Assembly (NCBI RefSeq): GCF_013294015.1
Contig: NZ_JABSNO010000005.1
Location: 1 to 64,000, forward strand
DNA length: 64,000 nucleotides
Reading direction: 5' to 3'
Origin: Frigoriflavimonas asaccharolytica
GTDB taxonomy: Bacteria; Bacteroidota; Bacteroidia; Flavobacteriales; Weeksellaceae
Each line of letters opens with the position of its first letter. Position 1 is the first letter of the stretch. The position numbers and the translations under genes are program-made. Shown here in pieces: positions 44,498-53,470 of the stretch. The notes under the pieces were generated by a model. That model made no database searches. It was not told the DNA's origin and saw nothing but the letters and a program-made list of their open reading frames with translations.

Positions 44498-45217
44498 TTA
44501 GTTTAATTTTGGTAAAATCATCGGGATATCCATGATTAATATTTCGGAATTTTCTGATATTTTCATTTCAAAATTTTCTACATTGGTAATTGCTAAAGCA
44601 TCTCTTTTATTTAAAACCTGACTTTCAATTTCGACAGATCCATTAATTACAAATACAAAAATACCATTTCCATTTTTCTTAACATCATAGTTTACAACAC
44701 TTGTTTTATTGAAATTTCCTAGATGAAACCAGGCATCTTGATGAATCCAACTTCCAGCATCATCTGGATTTGGGGATAGAATTTGATGCAATTCGTTTGG
44801 ACTTTGATTGATTGAAATCTGATCATATCTTGGCTCGACCTCCATCTTATTTGGGATAATCCAGATTTGTAGCATAGTAACGGGATCTTCTAAAGAACCA
44901 TTAAATTCAGAATGTTCTACGCCACTTCCAGCACTCATTACTTGAATTTCTCCTTTTTTGATGCTGCCAAAATTCCCCATAGAATCTTTGTGCTGCAACT
45001 CACCAGAAAGCGGAATGGTGATAATTTCCATATTAGAATGTGGATGTGTGCCAAATCCCATTCCTTTTTCTACAAAATCATCATTTAAAACCCGCAAAAC
45101 GCCAAAGTGCATTCTTTTAGTATTTTGATAGCTAGCAAAAGAAAAACTGTGATTTGCGATTAGCCAACCGTGATTTTGATGACCTCTTTCCTCAGATTTG
45201 TGTAAAGTGAACGACAT
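44498..45217 (-). CDS. pirin-family protein (YhhW-like quercetinase fold)
   Basis: A bicupin. The N-terminal cupin contains GTHPHSNMEIITIPLSGELQHKDSMG with metal-binding His residues, and GSGVEHSEFN completes the site. At 239 aa it is the bacterial YhhW size. YhhW-type pirins have quercetin 2,3-dioxygenase activity in vitro; the physiological substrate is unknown. It is transcribed from a -7 box at 45237 together with the FMN reductase gene and diverges from metG. Confidence 0.9.
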   Translation of the reverse strand: MSFTLHKSEERGHQNHGWLIANHSFSFASYQNTKRMHFGVLRVLNDDFVEKGMGFGTHPHSNMEIITIPLSGELQHKDSMGNFGSIKKGEIQVMSAGSGVEHSEFNGSLEDPVTMLQIWIIPNKMEVEPRYDQISINQSPNELHQILSPNPDDAGSWIHQDAWFHLGNFNKTSVVNYDVKKNGNGIFVFVINGSVEIESQVLNKRDALAITNVENFEMKISENSEILIMDIPMILPKLN

Positions 45218-45236
45218 TTTTTAAAATTTTATTACA

Positions 45237-45244
45237 CAAAAATA
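45237..45244 (-). promoter_or_regulatory. -7 box of the pirin operon
   Basis: TATTTTTG on the reverse strand, about 20 bases before the start codon at 45217. Confidence 0.45.
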
Positions 45245-45372
45245 TTCCTATATTTTGAATAAAAACGTATTAATATCAGAAGATTATCAATTATAGCAAT
45301 TTGAATTTTCTATTATATTAAAACAGCGGTTATTTGCTATCCTATCAATTCTTTTAAAATCTTAAATTACCT

Positions 45373-45380
45373 TATCTTTG
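45373..45380 (+). promoter_or_regulatory. -7 box of metG
   Basis: TATCTTTG ends 20 bases before ATG at 45401. No TTG at -33. Confidence 0.5.
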
Positions 45381-45400
45381 CAAAAATTTAGATAGAAAAT

Positions 45401-47434
45401 ATGTCAGATAGAAAGATGATTACGGCAGCTTTGCCATATGCAAACGGACCCGTTCATATTGGGCATTTAGCGGGTGTTTATATTCCGGCAGATGTTTATG
45501 CAAGATTTAATAGAAGATTGGGAAAAGATGTTGCCTTTATTTGTGGAAGCGATGAACATGGAATTCCTATTACCATTCGTGCAAAAAAAGAAGGCGTTTC
45601 TCCTCAAGATATTGTAGATCAATACCATACAGTTATTAAAAAATCTTTCGCAGATTTAGGAATTTCTTTTGATGAGTATTCCAGAACCACTTCTGCAAAA
45701 CATAAGGAAGTTAGTCAGGATTTTTTTAAAACATTATACAATAAAGACAAATTTTTAGAAGAATCTTCTGAGCAATATTATGATGAAGAGGCCAAAGAAT
45801 TTTTGGCAGATAGATATATTGTAGGAACTTGCCCAAATTGTGGGAATGAAAATGCTTACGGAGATCAATGCGAAAAGTGCGGAACTACACTTTCTCCCTC
45901 AGAATTGATCAACCCAAAATCTATGTTAAGTGGAAATATTCCCATTTTGAAGGAGACCAACAACTGGTATTTACCTTTGAATGAATATGAAGATTTTTTG
46001 AACGAGTGGATAATTGAGGGACATAAAAATGATTGGAAACCAAATGTTTACGGACAAGTGAAATCTTGGATTACAGAAGGTTTGAAACCACGAGCAATGA
46101 CGAGAGATTTGAATTGGGGTGTTCCCGTTCCGCTTCCAAATGCCGAGGGAAAAGTACTTTATGTCTGGTTTGATGCACCGATTGGTTATATTTCTTTCAC
46201 CCAAGAATGGGCAGATAAAAATGGTAAAAATTGGAAAGATTATTGGCAGAGTGATGATTCTGAATTAATACATTTCATTGGAAAAGACAATATCGTTTTC
46301 CATTGTATTATTTTTCCTGCGATGATGAAAGCGCATGGTGAATATAAAATGCCAACGAATGTTCCTGCTTTTGAATTTTTAAATCTAGAAAACGAAAAAA
46401 TTTCAACTTCTAGGAATTGGGCAGTTTGGGCACATGAATATATTGAAGAATTTCCGGGACAACAAGATGTTTTGAGATATTCTCTACTTTCTTCTGCACC
46501 AGAAACAAAGGACAACAATTTTACGTGGAAAGATTTTCAGACAAAAAATAATTCGGAATTGGTTGGAATTTTTGGAAATTTTATTAATAGAGTTGCGGTT
46601 TTAATTCATAAATATTATGATGGAATAATTCCTGCTGGAAATGAAAATGCCGAAGAACTGAATGAAATTACAAAAGCAATAACTGAAGTTGAAAATTTCC
46701 TAGAAAATTTTGAATTTAGAAATGCTTTGACTTCCATGATGAATTTGGCACGTTTTGGAAACCAGTTTTTGCAAATAGAAGAACCTTGGAAAACCATAAA
46801 AGAAAATCCTGAAAAAGCAGCTAATTCACTATTTATTGCAGTACAAATTGCAGTTGGTTTAGCGCAAATTTGCGAACCATTCTTGCCTTTCAGCGCAGAA
46901 AAATTACAGAAAATGTTTAATGTTTCTCAATTAAATTGGAGCGATCTTAAAAATGAGAAGATCTTAATTAAAACAGGACATCAAATCAATCCTTCAGAAT
47001 TATTATTTTCCAAAATTGAAGACGAGACGATAGAATTTCAATTTCAAAAATTAGAAAACACAAAATCATCAAATAAAAAAACAAACCCAAATGCAAATCC
47101 TATGAAAGACGAAATACAATTTGACGATTTTACTAAAATTGATCTAAGAACTGCCACTATTTTAACTGCAGAAAAAGTAGAAAAAGCAGATAAATTGTTG
47201 AAATTTTCTGTAGATTCTGGAATTGATGTAAGAACCGTAGTTTCTGGTGTTGCAGAAAGTTTTACTCCAGAAGAATGCGTAGGAAAACAAGTGATGCTTT
47301 TGGCAAATTTGGCTCCGAGAAAAATACGTGGAATAGAATCTCAAGGAATGTTGCTTTTAACGAATAATGCAGATGGAAAATTGGTTTTTGTGACGCCAGA
47401 AGTGAAGGTTGAGAATGGTATTGAGATTGGATAG
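45401..47434 (+). CDS. metG: methionyl-tRNA synthetase
   Basis: MetRS charges tRNA-Met. The HIGH motif is HIGH within [11 protein letters not shown]; the zinc knuckle is [18 protein letters not shown]; and the KMSKS loop appears as KISTS in [13 protein letters not shown]. The C-terminal 110 residues, after an Asn/Lys-rich linker, form the EMAP-II-like tRNA-binding domain ([20 protein letters not shown], then [17 protein letters not shown]). At 677 aa it matches the dimeric bacterial form. It is monocistronic and ends at a bidirectional terminator. Confidence 0.97.
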   Translation: MSDRKMITAALPYANGPVHIGHLAGVYIPADVYARFNRRLGKDVAFICGSDEHGIPITIRAKKEGVSPQDIVDQYHTVIKKSFADLGISFDEYSRTTSAKHKEVSQDFFKTLYNKDKFLEESSEQYYDEEAKEFLADRYIVGTCPNCGNENAYGDQCEKCGTTLSPSELINPKSMLSGNIPILKETNNWYLPLNEYEDFLNEWIIEGHKNDWKPNVYGQVKSWITEGLKPRAMTRDLNWGVPVPLPNAEGKVLYVWFDAPIGYISFTQEWADKNGKNWKDYWQSDDSELIHFIGKDNIVFHCIIFPAMMKAHGEYKMPTNVPAFEFLNLENEKISTSRNWAVWAHEYIEEFPGQQDVLRYSLLSSAPETKDNNFTWKDFQTKNNSELVGIFGNFINRVAVLIHKYYDGIIPAGNENAEELNEITKAITEVENFLENFEFRNALTSMMNLARFGNQFLQIEEPWKTIKENPEKAANSLFIAVQIAVGLAQICEPFLPFSAEKLQKMFNVSQLNWSDLKNEKILIKTGHQINPSELLFSKIEDETIEFQFQKLENTKSSNKKTNPNANPMKDEIQFDDFTKIDLRTATILTAEKVEKADKLLKFSVDSGIDVRTVVSGVAESFTPEECVGKQVMLLANLAPRKIRGIESQGMLLLTNNADGKLVFVTPEVKVENGIEIG

Positions 47435-47493
47435 CGATTTTCTTTTTGAATAGTCGATTTTAAAAATAACCTTTTCATTTAAAATTTTAAACA

Positions 47494-47530
47494 TAAAAAA
47501 ATCCGAAATTACAAATTTCGGATTTTTTTG
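47494..47530. terminator. bidirectional intrinsic terminator
   Basis: ATCCGAAATT (47501-47510), ACA, AATTTCGGAT (47514-47523): a perfect 10-bp stem with an A run before and a T run after. It serves both metG and the convergent 47545 gene. Confidence 0.9.
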
Positions 47531-47544
47531 TTTGTATTAAAATA

Positions 47545-47922
47545 CTAAGCGTTAAAATGATCTTTTACTTCTTTCAAAAATGCATCATCACTCATTTTTT
47601 GATCTGTTGCTAAAGTCACTTTTAAATTTTTAAATTGTGCCGTTTCTGCCAAATGATTTCTAAATTGTTCTTGAATAGTACCAGTTCCAGTAATATAAAC
47701 TTCTTGAGTATTGGTTAATAAATGCTCCAATTGTTTGAAGTATTTCGCAATATTGGTTTGCTCTACATTATTTGCATTTTTCTCGCTAGAATTCCATCCT
47801 TGCACATCTCTTTCTACTGGACTGCAAATAAAAAATGCGCCTGCAGTTTCTATATCATGATTTTTCACTACCGTTGCATGTTCTGTATCCATCCAAATTC
47901 CTGCTAATTTCTTGTCGCTCAT
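47545..47922 (-). CDS. conserved small cytoplasmic protein, unknown function
   Basis: 125 aa beginning KKLAGIWMDTEHATVVKNHD, a beta-hairpin start, and containing YFKQLEHLLTNTQEVYITGTGTIQEQFRNHL and ending LKEVKDHFNA. The layout, a nucleotide-like alpha/beta fold with VYITGTG, recalls domain-2-like proteins related to release factors and host-attachment proteins, but I cannot support a family name. Transcribed alone, ends at the terminator shared with metG. Confidence 0.65.
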   Translation of the reverse strand: MSDKKLAGIWMDTEHATVVKNHDIETAGAFFICSPVERDVQGWNSSEKNANNVEQTNIAKYFKQLEHLLTNTQEVYITGTGTIQEQFRNHLAETAQFKNLKVTLATDQKMSDDAFLKEVKDHFNA

Positions 47923-47991
47923 AATATTTTATTTTTAAATTAATAATTACGAAGTTACAATAAATATGTGTTCAACATTTTACAAGATTTT

Positions 47992-48690
47992 TTATTTTCC
48001 TATCAAAAAAATTGCTGGAACTTTATGTAACTCGGGTATGTTTTTTTTCCAATCTAATATTTTTTTAGTTTTAATAAATTCAGAATTTGGATCATTTATA
48101 TTTGCAGCGATGCATAATAAGGTATTCCCAGAAATAGAACTGCACAAATCTTCAATCATGGGCATATTTCTATAGGGAGTTTCCATAAAAACTTGAGTGT
48201 AACCCGTTTTTTCCACCAATTTTTCTAATTCTAATAATTTTTTCCTTTTCTCAGATTTATCAATTGGTAAATATCCATGAAACGTGAATTGCTGACCATT
48301 AAAACCACTACTAATTAATGCTAAAATGATAGAACTTGGACCATTAATAGGAATAACTTTTATTGAATTTTCGTGACACCATTTTACAGCAATATTTCCA
48401 GGATCTGCTATACAAGGCAAGCCTGCTTCAGAAAGTAAACCAACATCAGTTCCAGATTTCATTAAGCCAAAAATTTCTTTCAAATCTGCATTGGTAGAAT
48501 TTTTATTTAATAAAAATAATTTTAATTCTGGTTGTTTTTTTTCTGGACAATAAAATTTAATCATTTTGCGCGCTGTCTTTTCATTTTCAACGATATAATG
48601 ATCTACATTTAAAATAATTTCAGAAATTTCTGGAGCAAAGGCAGATTTTGGTGAATTTTCGGAAAGATAAGCGGGGAGTAAATACAACAT
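47992..48690 (-). CDS. RsmI-like SAM-dependent methyltransferase (tetrapyrrole methylase fold)
   Basis: The protein follows the RsmI pattern: an N-terminal substrate domain with VDHYIVENEKTARKMIKF, GLLSEAGLPCIADPGN at the SAM site, NGPSSIILALISSGF, and FMETPYRNMPMIEDL. At 232 aa it is shorter than E. coli RsmI (about 286 aa) and lacks its C-terminal extension, which is typical of the Bacteroidota SAM-dependent methyltransferase group. Probable substrate is rRNA, but the shorter form may act differently. It lies 56 bp downstream of the phosphatase gene. Confidence 0.85.
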   Translation of the reverse strand: MLYLLPAYLSENSPKSAFAPEISEIILNVDHYIVENEKTARKMIKFYCPEKKQPELKLFLLNKNSTNADLKEIFGLMKSGTDVGLLSEAGLPCIADPGNIAVKWCHENSIKVIPINGPSSIILALISSGFNGQQFTFHGYLPIDKSEKRKKLLELEKLVEKTGYTQVFMETPYRNMPMIEDLCSSISGNTLLCIAANINDPNSEFIKTKKILDWKKNIPELHKVPAIFLIGK

Positions 48691-48746
48691 ATTAATAAGG
48701 TAAAAAGGTGAAAGTATAAAGGTAAATCTTTTAAAAATAATTAAAT

Positions 48747-49181
48747 TTATTTTAATAATTCAATGGCAATTCTATCGCAAGCAATATCTAACATTTGATA
48801 AACATTTTCAAAATCTTCTTCATTTCCATAATATGGATCTGGAACTTCTTGATCGTTTTCCAAAATTAAAGAAATCTTTGCCTTTTGTTCTGCTGTTTTT
48901 GCAAGTTTCAAAACGTCTTCAACATTATTTTTATCCATGCAATATATTTTATCAAATATTTCAAAATCGTCTGATTGGATTGGTCTAGATTTCTGTTGAG
49001 AAATATCTACATCATGCCGTAAAGCGACAGAAATAGAACGTTTATCTGGTTTATTTCCTTGGTGAAAATCTAAAGTTCCGGCAGAATCTATAGAAAATTT
49101 AGAATTTAATTTAGATTTTAAAATTCCTTCCGCTAAAGGGCTTCTGCAAATATTGCCAAGGCAAACCATTAATATTTTCAT
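48747..49181 (-). CDS. low-molecular-weight protein tyrosine phosphatase
   Basis: The phosphate-binding loop CLGNICRSP gives nucleophile Cys7 and Arg13, and the general-acid Asp lies in EVPDPYYG near residue 118. 144 aa is typical. No signal peptide. In bacteria such enzymes often control capsule or exopolysaccharide kinases, but no tyrosine kinase gene lies nearby. A short TTGATA-type repeat precedes the start codon. Confidence 0.93.
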   Translation of the reverse strand: MKILMVCLGNICRSPLAEGILKSKLNSKFSIDSAGTLDFHQGNKPDKRSISVALRHDVDISQQKSRPIQSDDFEIFDKIYCMDKNNVEDVLKLAKTAEQKAKISLILENDQEVPDPYYGNEEDFENVYQMLDIACDRIAIELLK

Positions 49182-49279
49182 AATTGATATTTGATAGCTG
49201 ATGATTGATATATTAAAAATAAAAATAGGGATTAAATATTTAATCCCTATTTCAAAATTTTTAGTTAAAAAATTGAAAT

Positions 49280-50734
49280 TTATTGTTTAATTTTTTCGTT
49301 TAAATCTTTTACAAATTTCTTTATTTCTTTGTCTATTTTGGAAACATCTTTAATAGTTTCGCAAGCATACATTACTGTTGAATGATCTTTACCACCCATT
49401 TCTTCTCCAATTTTTGCAAAAGTAGAGTTGGTATATTCTTTAGAAAAATACATAGCTAATTGTCTTGGCAGTGCGATTTCTCTTTTTCTTGTTTTGCTTA
49501 GTAATTGATCTAGTTTAATCCCAAAATACTCGCAAACTACATCTTGAATATACGGAATATTGATAATTTTTTTCTTGGTAGAAGCAATTTTACTAATGGT
49601 TTCTTTTAATAATTCTAAAGAAAGATCCGTTTTGTAAACTGTAGAATAAGCAATCACAGAATTAATAACTCCTATTAAATCTCTTACGCTGCTATTGACT
49701 TCTGTTGCTAGATATTCTAGCATATCGTCCGTTAATTGAATGCCATCTCTATCCAATTTATCTACAATAATTTTCTTTCTTGTATCAAAATCTGGAGCTT
49801 TTATTTCTGCGGTTAATCCCCACTTAAAACGAGAGACAATTCTTTCTTGAATATCCATCACATGAACTGGTGCTCTATCTGATGTAAGAATTATTTGTTT
49901 ACCGTTTTGATGTAAATAGTCAAAAATATGGAAAAAACTATCTTGTGTTGCCGCTTTGCCAGAAAGAAACTGGATATCATCTATTATAAGAACATCTACC
50001 ATTTGGTAAAAATTCGCAAATTCTGTTTGATTTTTCGCTCTTGCAGCTGCTACAAATTGTTGAATAAATTTTTCTGAAGAAAGATAAACAACAATTTTAT
50101 CTGGAAATAAATTTTTAACTTCCAAGCCAACTGCATGGCTAAGATGCGTTTTTCCTACACCATATCCACCATGAAGAAATAATGGATTGAAAGCAGTTGC
50201 ACCAGGTCTTTTTGCAATAGATTTTGCAACAGTAGATGCAAATTTATTACTTTCGCCTTCTATATAATTATCAAAAGAAAAATCTGCTTTTAGATTAGAA
50301 TCAATATTTACCTTTTTTATTCCTGGGAGCACGAAAGGATTTACAATATTACCCGCAAATTTTGGTGGAACGGATTCTTGCATTTTTGGGGTTGCAATAG
50401 ATTTCCCCTTCATGTTTACCGTAATAGGTTGCGTTTTACCAATTGCTTTATTTTCCATTACAGAATACCACAATTTCACACCTTTACCTAAATATTTTTT
50501 CAGAGCAGCGGAAAGTAAAGAAAGATAGTTATCTTCTATATATTCCTTGTAAAAATCACTGGGAACCATTAATGTAAGATTGTTGTCAATCAAAGATATA
50601 GGTTCTACTTTATCAAACAATAAATCGAAAGAATTTTCTAGTTTTTTTAGGTCGGAATGGTCTTCTGCGGCATTAAGATTATCCCTCATAAAGTGGAGGC
50701 AATTTTCCCAAACCAAGGCTAAATTTTCGTTCAT
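49280..50734 (-). CDS. dnaA: chromosomal replication initiator protein DnaA
   Basis: DnaA opens the replication origin. The AAA+ core has Walker A GGYGVGKTH, Walker B LIIDDIQFLSGK and sensor-type SRFKWGLTAEIKAPD; the C-terminal domain IV carries the DNA-binding signature FAKIGEEMGGKDHSTVMYAC. The N-terminal domain starts VWENCLHFMRDNL. 484 aa is normal. I looked for DnaA boxes (TTATCCACA) in the flanking gaps and did not see a cluster, so the origin is probably elsewhere, as is common in Bacteroidota. Confidence 0.97.
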   Translation of the reverse strand: MNENLALVWENCLHFMRDNLNAAEDHSDLKKLENSFDLLFDKVEPISLIDNNLTLMVPSDFYKEYIEDNYLSLLSAALKKYLGKGVKLWYSVMENKAIGKTQPITVNMKGKSIATPKMQESVPPKFAGNIVNPFVLPGIKKVNIDSNLKADFSFDNYIEGESNKFASTVAKSIAKRPGATAFNPLFLHGGYGVGKTHLSHAVGLEVKNLFPDKIVVYLSSEKFIQQFVAAARAKNQTEFANFYQMVDVLIIDDIQFLSGKAATQDSFFHIFDYLHQNGKQIILTSDRAPVHVMDIQERIVSRFKWGLTAEIKAPDFDTRKKIIVDKLDRDGIQLTDDMLEYLATEVNSSVRDLIGVINSVIAYSTVYKTDLSLELLKETISKIASTKKKIINIPYIQDVVCEYFGIKLDQLLSKTRKREIALPRQLAMYFSKEYTNSTFAKIGEEMGGKDHSTVMYACETIKDVSKIDKEIKKFVKDLNEKIKQ

Positions 50735-50815
50735 TATTCTACTGCAATTTTTCTTTCTTTTCTATGTATTTTACGGTCTACAAAGGTGCCAATTTTTAAA
50801 GTTAAAAAAAAATGT

Positions 50816-50846
50816 TTGCACTCTTGATTATTAAAAAATATATTTG
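50816..50846 (+). promoter_or_regulatory. promoter of the thioesterase gene
   Basis: TTG at 50816-50818, a 20-bp spacer, TATATTTG at 50839-50846; ATG follows at 50869. Confidence 0.6.
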
Positions 50847-50868
50847 TATGATATAAAAAACATCCACA

Positions 50869-51276
50869 ATGATACACACAATTCACTCATTAAGAGTACG
50901 TTACGTAGAGACAGACTCTATGAAATACATCTATTACGGCAATTACGCTACCTATTTGGAAGTTGCTCGTGTAGAATTATTTCGCAGTTTGGGTATATCA
51001 TATTCCGAAATTGAAGACCGTGGAATTTGGCTTCCCGTTTTAGATTTTCAGATAAAATATATCAAGCCAGGCATTTACGATGAAGTTCTAGAAATTCATA
51101 CTTTTATTAAAGAAATTCCTGGTGCAAAAATAAAATTTGAATACGAAATTTACAATGAAAAAGGTGAAAAAATTTCTATTGCTTCTACTACTTTATTTTT
51201 CTTAGAGGCAGAAAAAAATAAGGTGATAAAATGCCCCAAATTTCTCCTGGAGTTGATCGAAGAAAATTGGGAGTAA
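50869..51276 (+). CDS. acyl-CoA thioesterase, 4HBT/YbgC-like hotdog fold
   Basis: The hotdog signature is RVRYVETDSMKYIYYGNYATYLEVARVELF, with the conserved Asp of the active site in ETDSM and an EVAR at the end of the long helix. The rest has IKYIKPGIYDEVLEI and a terminal FFLEAEKNKVIKCP. 135 aa is the size of YbgC-type enzymes, which hydrolyse acyl-CoA and associate with envelope lipid metabolism. It has its own consensus promoter and diverges from dnaA. Confidence 0.88.
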   Translation: MIHTIHSLRVRYVETDSMKYIYYGNYATYLEVARVELFRSLGISYSEIEDRGIWLPVLDFQIKYIKPGIYDEVLEIHTFIKEIPGAKIKFEYEIYNEKGEKISIASTTLFFLEAEKNKVIKCPKFLLELIEENWE

Positions 51277-51383
51277 ATGATACTATCTTAGAGCATTATA
51301 AAAATACCTTATAAAGATACAAAAAATTAAATTACTTTTAGTAAAAGTGATAAATAAGGATTTATAATTTAAATTATTTTACC

Positions 51384-51391
51384 TACTTTTG
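51384..51391 (+). promoter_or_regulatory. -7 box of the 51412 gene
   Basis: TACTTTTG ends 20 bases before ATG at 51412. Confidence 0.45.
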
Positions 51392-51411
51392 TTAGATACA
51401 ATGAAACAATT

Positions 51412-51840
51412 ATGAAAAAAGTATTATTTTCTTTATTTATAGCCGCATCTTTTACGCTTTCTGCTCAAAAAGCTACAGCAGTTGTAACTGCAAATGGAAT
51501 TTTGGCTAGCTCTACTTTCATGAAAGCAAATGCTAAAAATGTAAAATCTCAAAAAACTTTTGTAGATAATGCAAAATTACCACAAGAGTTAAGTAATATT
51601 TCTGATTTTTCTAAAAAAAGCGTAATTACTATCGTTTTGAAAGATGATTATTATGATAAGATTTCTCTTGCAGATATGAATCTTCAAAATAATTTGGATG
51701 CAAATAATCCCGTTATGTACGATGGAATGAAAATTACAAACACCAGCGTTATTATATATGGTGATGTAATGCAAGATATTCAAGTAAAAACGATCGACGG
51801 CAAAAAGGTTTTGAACATCTCTTCTACACCAAAATCTTAA
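51412..51840 (+). CDS. exported protein of unknown function
   Basis: Signal peptide MKKVLFSLFIAASFTLSAQ with cleavage after SAQ. The mature 123 residues are mostly beta, with a Lys/Asn-rich middle; KKSVITIVLKDDYYDKISLADMN is the most distinctive stretch. I do not recognise a family. Its stop codon is separated by one base from the stop of rarA on the other strand, leaving no room for a terminator, so the two transcripts must overlap at their 3' ends. Confidence 0.7.
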   Translation: MKKVLFSLFIAASFTLSAQKATAVVTANGILASSTFMKANAKNVKSQKTFVDNAKLPQELSNISDFSKKSVITIVLKDDYYDKISLADMNLQNNLDANNPVMYDGMKITNTSVIIYGDVMQDIQVKTIDGKKVLNISSTPKS

Positions 51841-51841
51841 T

Positions 51842-53119
51842 TTAATATTTTCCTTTCCATTTCTTAGATAATTCTGCAGCAATTTTATTTTCTGTAGAAT
51901 TATCGGAAGGATTATAAAATTTTGTACCAGAAATTTCTTCTGGCAAGAATTCTATATTTACAAAATTGCCTTCATAAGAGTGAGCATAGGCATAATCTTT
52001 ACCATAATTCATTTCTTTCATTAATTTGGTAGGAGCGTTTCTCAAATGAAGCGGAACTGGAAGATTTCCAGTCTTCTTCACAAAGGCAATTGCTTCATCA
52101 ATTGCAAGGTATGCAGAATTGCTTTTTGGAGAAACCGCTAGATAAACGGCACATTCGCTAAGAATGATTCGAGATTCTGGATTTCCAATTACATTTACTG
52201 CTTGGAAACAAGTGTTTGCCAAAGTCAACGCTGTTGGATTTGCAAGACCAATATCTTCCGCAGCCAAAATTAACAATCTTCTCGCAATAAATTTTACGTC
52301 TTCTCCTCCACTCAGCATTCTCGCCAACCAATATACTGCGGCATTTGGATCTGAACCACGAATTGATTTAATAAAAGCTGAAATAATATCATAATGTTGC
52401 TCTCCATCTTTGTCATACAGTGCGATATTTTCTTGTAAAATAGATAACACATCTGCATCATTAATCGTCTTCTCTTCTTGATCCAAATATTGATTTAAAA
52501 CCAATTCCACTGCATTGATCAATTTCCTAGCGTCTCCACCAGAATTTTTTACTAAAGCATTTGTGGTTTCAAAAGAAAAATTTTTAGAATGGAAATTATT
52601 ATATTTTTTTACAGTTATAGTTATTAATTCTTCTAATTTTTCTAAAGTCAAGGATTGCAAAACATACACTTGAGACCGAGATAGCAAGGCAGAAACGACT
52701 TCAAAACTTGGGTTTTCTGTAGTGGCACCAATTAATACTATCCAACCTTTTTCTACAGCATGAAGTAAGGAATCTTGTTGAGATTTATTGAAACGATGAA
52801 TTTCATCTATAAAGAGAATGGGTGATTTTCCCGAAAATAAATTACTATTTTTTGCTTTATCTATAACTTCACGCACATCCTTCACACCTGAGGAAACCGC
52901 AGACAATTTATAAAATTCTCTACCAGATTTTTCAGAAATTATTTCTGCCAATGTAGTTTTGCCCGTTCCAGGTGGTCCCCAAAAAATGATTGAACTTAAT
53001 GTATTGTTTAGCAACATTTTGCGAATAGGTCCGGTTTTTCCGGTGAGATGTTCTTGCCCCAAAACTTCGTCTAAATTTTTTGGACGAAGCTGCTCTGCAA
53101 GTGGAATATTAGAAATCAA
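51842..53119 (-). CDS. rarA: replication-associated recombination protein A (AAA ATPase)
   Basis: RarA/MgsA acts at stalled replication forks. Walker A is WGPPGTGKTT, Walker B LFIDEIHRFNKSQQDSLL, sensor 1 IGATTENPSFEV, and the arginine finger region SRSQVY. The C-terminal tetramerisation part includes YDIISAFIKSIRGSDPNAAVYWLARML, then AYLAIDEAIAFVKKTGNLPVPLHLRNAPTKLM. 425 aa is standard. The start codon is TTG at 53119 within a leader set by the promoter at 53154-53185. Confidence 0.95.
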   Translation of the reverse strand: MISNIPLAEQLRPKNLDEVLGQEHLTGKTGPIRKMLLNNTLSSIIFWGPPGTGKTTLAEIISEKSGREFYKLSAVSSGVKDVREVIDKAKNSNLFSGKSPILFIDEIHRFNKSQQDSLLHAVEKGWIVLIGATTENPSFEVVSALLSRSQVYVLQSLTLEKLEELITITVKKYNNFHSKNFSFETTNALVKNSGGDARKLINAVELVLNQYLDQEEKTINDADVLSILQENIALYDKDGEQHYDIISAFIKSIRGSDPNAAVYWLARMLSGGEDVKFIARRLLILAAEDIGLANPTALTLANTCFQAVNVIGNPESRIILSECAVYLAVSPKSNSAYLAIDEAIAFVKKTGNLPVPLHLRNAPTKLMKEMNYGKDYAYAHSYEGNFVNIEFLPEEISGTKFYNPSDNSTENKIAAELSKKWKGKY

Positions 53120-53153
53120 TGTTAAAATTTATATAAATTAAAAAAACTAACTT

Positions 53154-53185
53154 CAAATTTACCAATTATTATCCTATTTTTGCAA
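53154..53185 (-). promoter_or_regulatory. promoter of rarA
   Basis: On the reverse strand TTG (53185-53183), a 21-bp spacer and TAAATTTG (53161-53154). It overlaps the -7 box of the divergent yidD gene. Confidence 0.6.
53175..53182 (+). promoter_or_regulatory. -7 box of yidD
   Basis: TATTTTTG ends seven bases before the TTG start at 53190, suggesting a leaderless or nearly leaderless transcript. Confidence 0.5.
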
Positions 53186-53189
53186 TGTT

Positions 53190-53432
53190 TTGAATAGAAG
53201 CATAAATAAAATAATAACTTTTCCTTTGGTAATTTTTATAAAATTTTATCAATATGCTATTTCGCCTTGGTTACCAAAAAATTGTAGATACCAACCTACT
53301 TGCTCTCAATACATGGTAGAATCTTTGCAAATACATGGTATATTCAAAGGTTTGTGGTTGGGTTTGAAAAGAATTTCTCGTTGCCATCCTTGGGGAAAAG
53401 AAGGTTATGATCCCGTTCCACCGAAAGATTAA
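53190..53432 (+). CDS. yidD: membrane protein insertion efficiency factor
   Basis: The family signature is complete: [33 protein letters not shown], with the two Cys, and the closing [17 protein letters not shown]. 80 aa. YidD is a small protein that assists YidC in membrane insertion. The start is TTG at 53190; the only nearby ATG (53185) is out of frame and followed by a stop after two codons. It precedes lgt by 38 bp, forming an envelope-biogenesis pair. Confidence 0.95.
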   Translation: MNRSINKIITFPLVIFIKFYQYAISPWLPKNCRYQPTCSQYMVESLQIHGIFKGLWLGLKRISRCHPWGKEGYDPVPPKD

Positions 53433-53470
53433 TTTTCTTTTATTTCAAAATTTATATTAAAAACTAAACT

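Noticed and set aside
50735-50868. Replication origin next to dnaA
   Set aside because: No cluster of TTATCCACA-type DnaA boxes or AT-rich repeats was seen in this gap or after dnaA.
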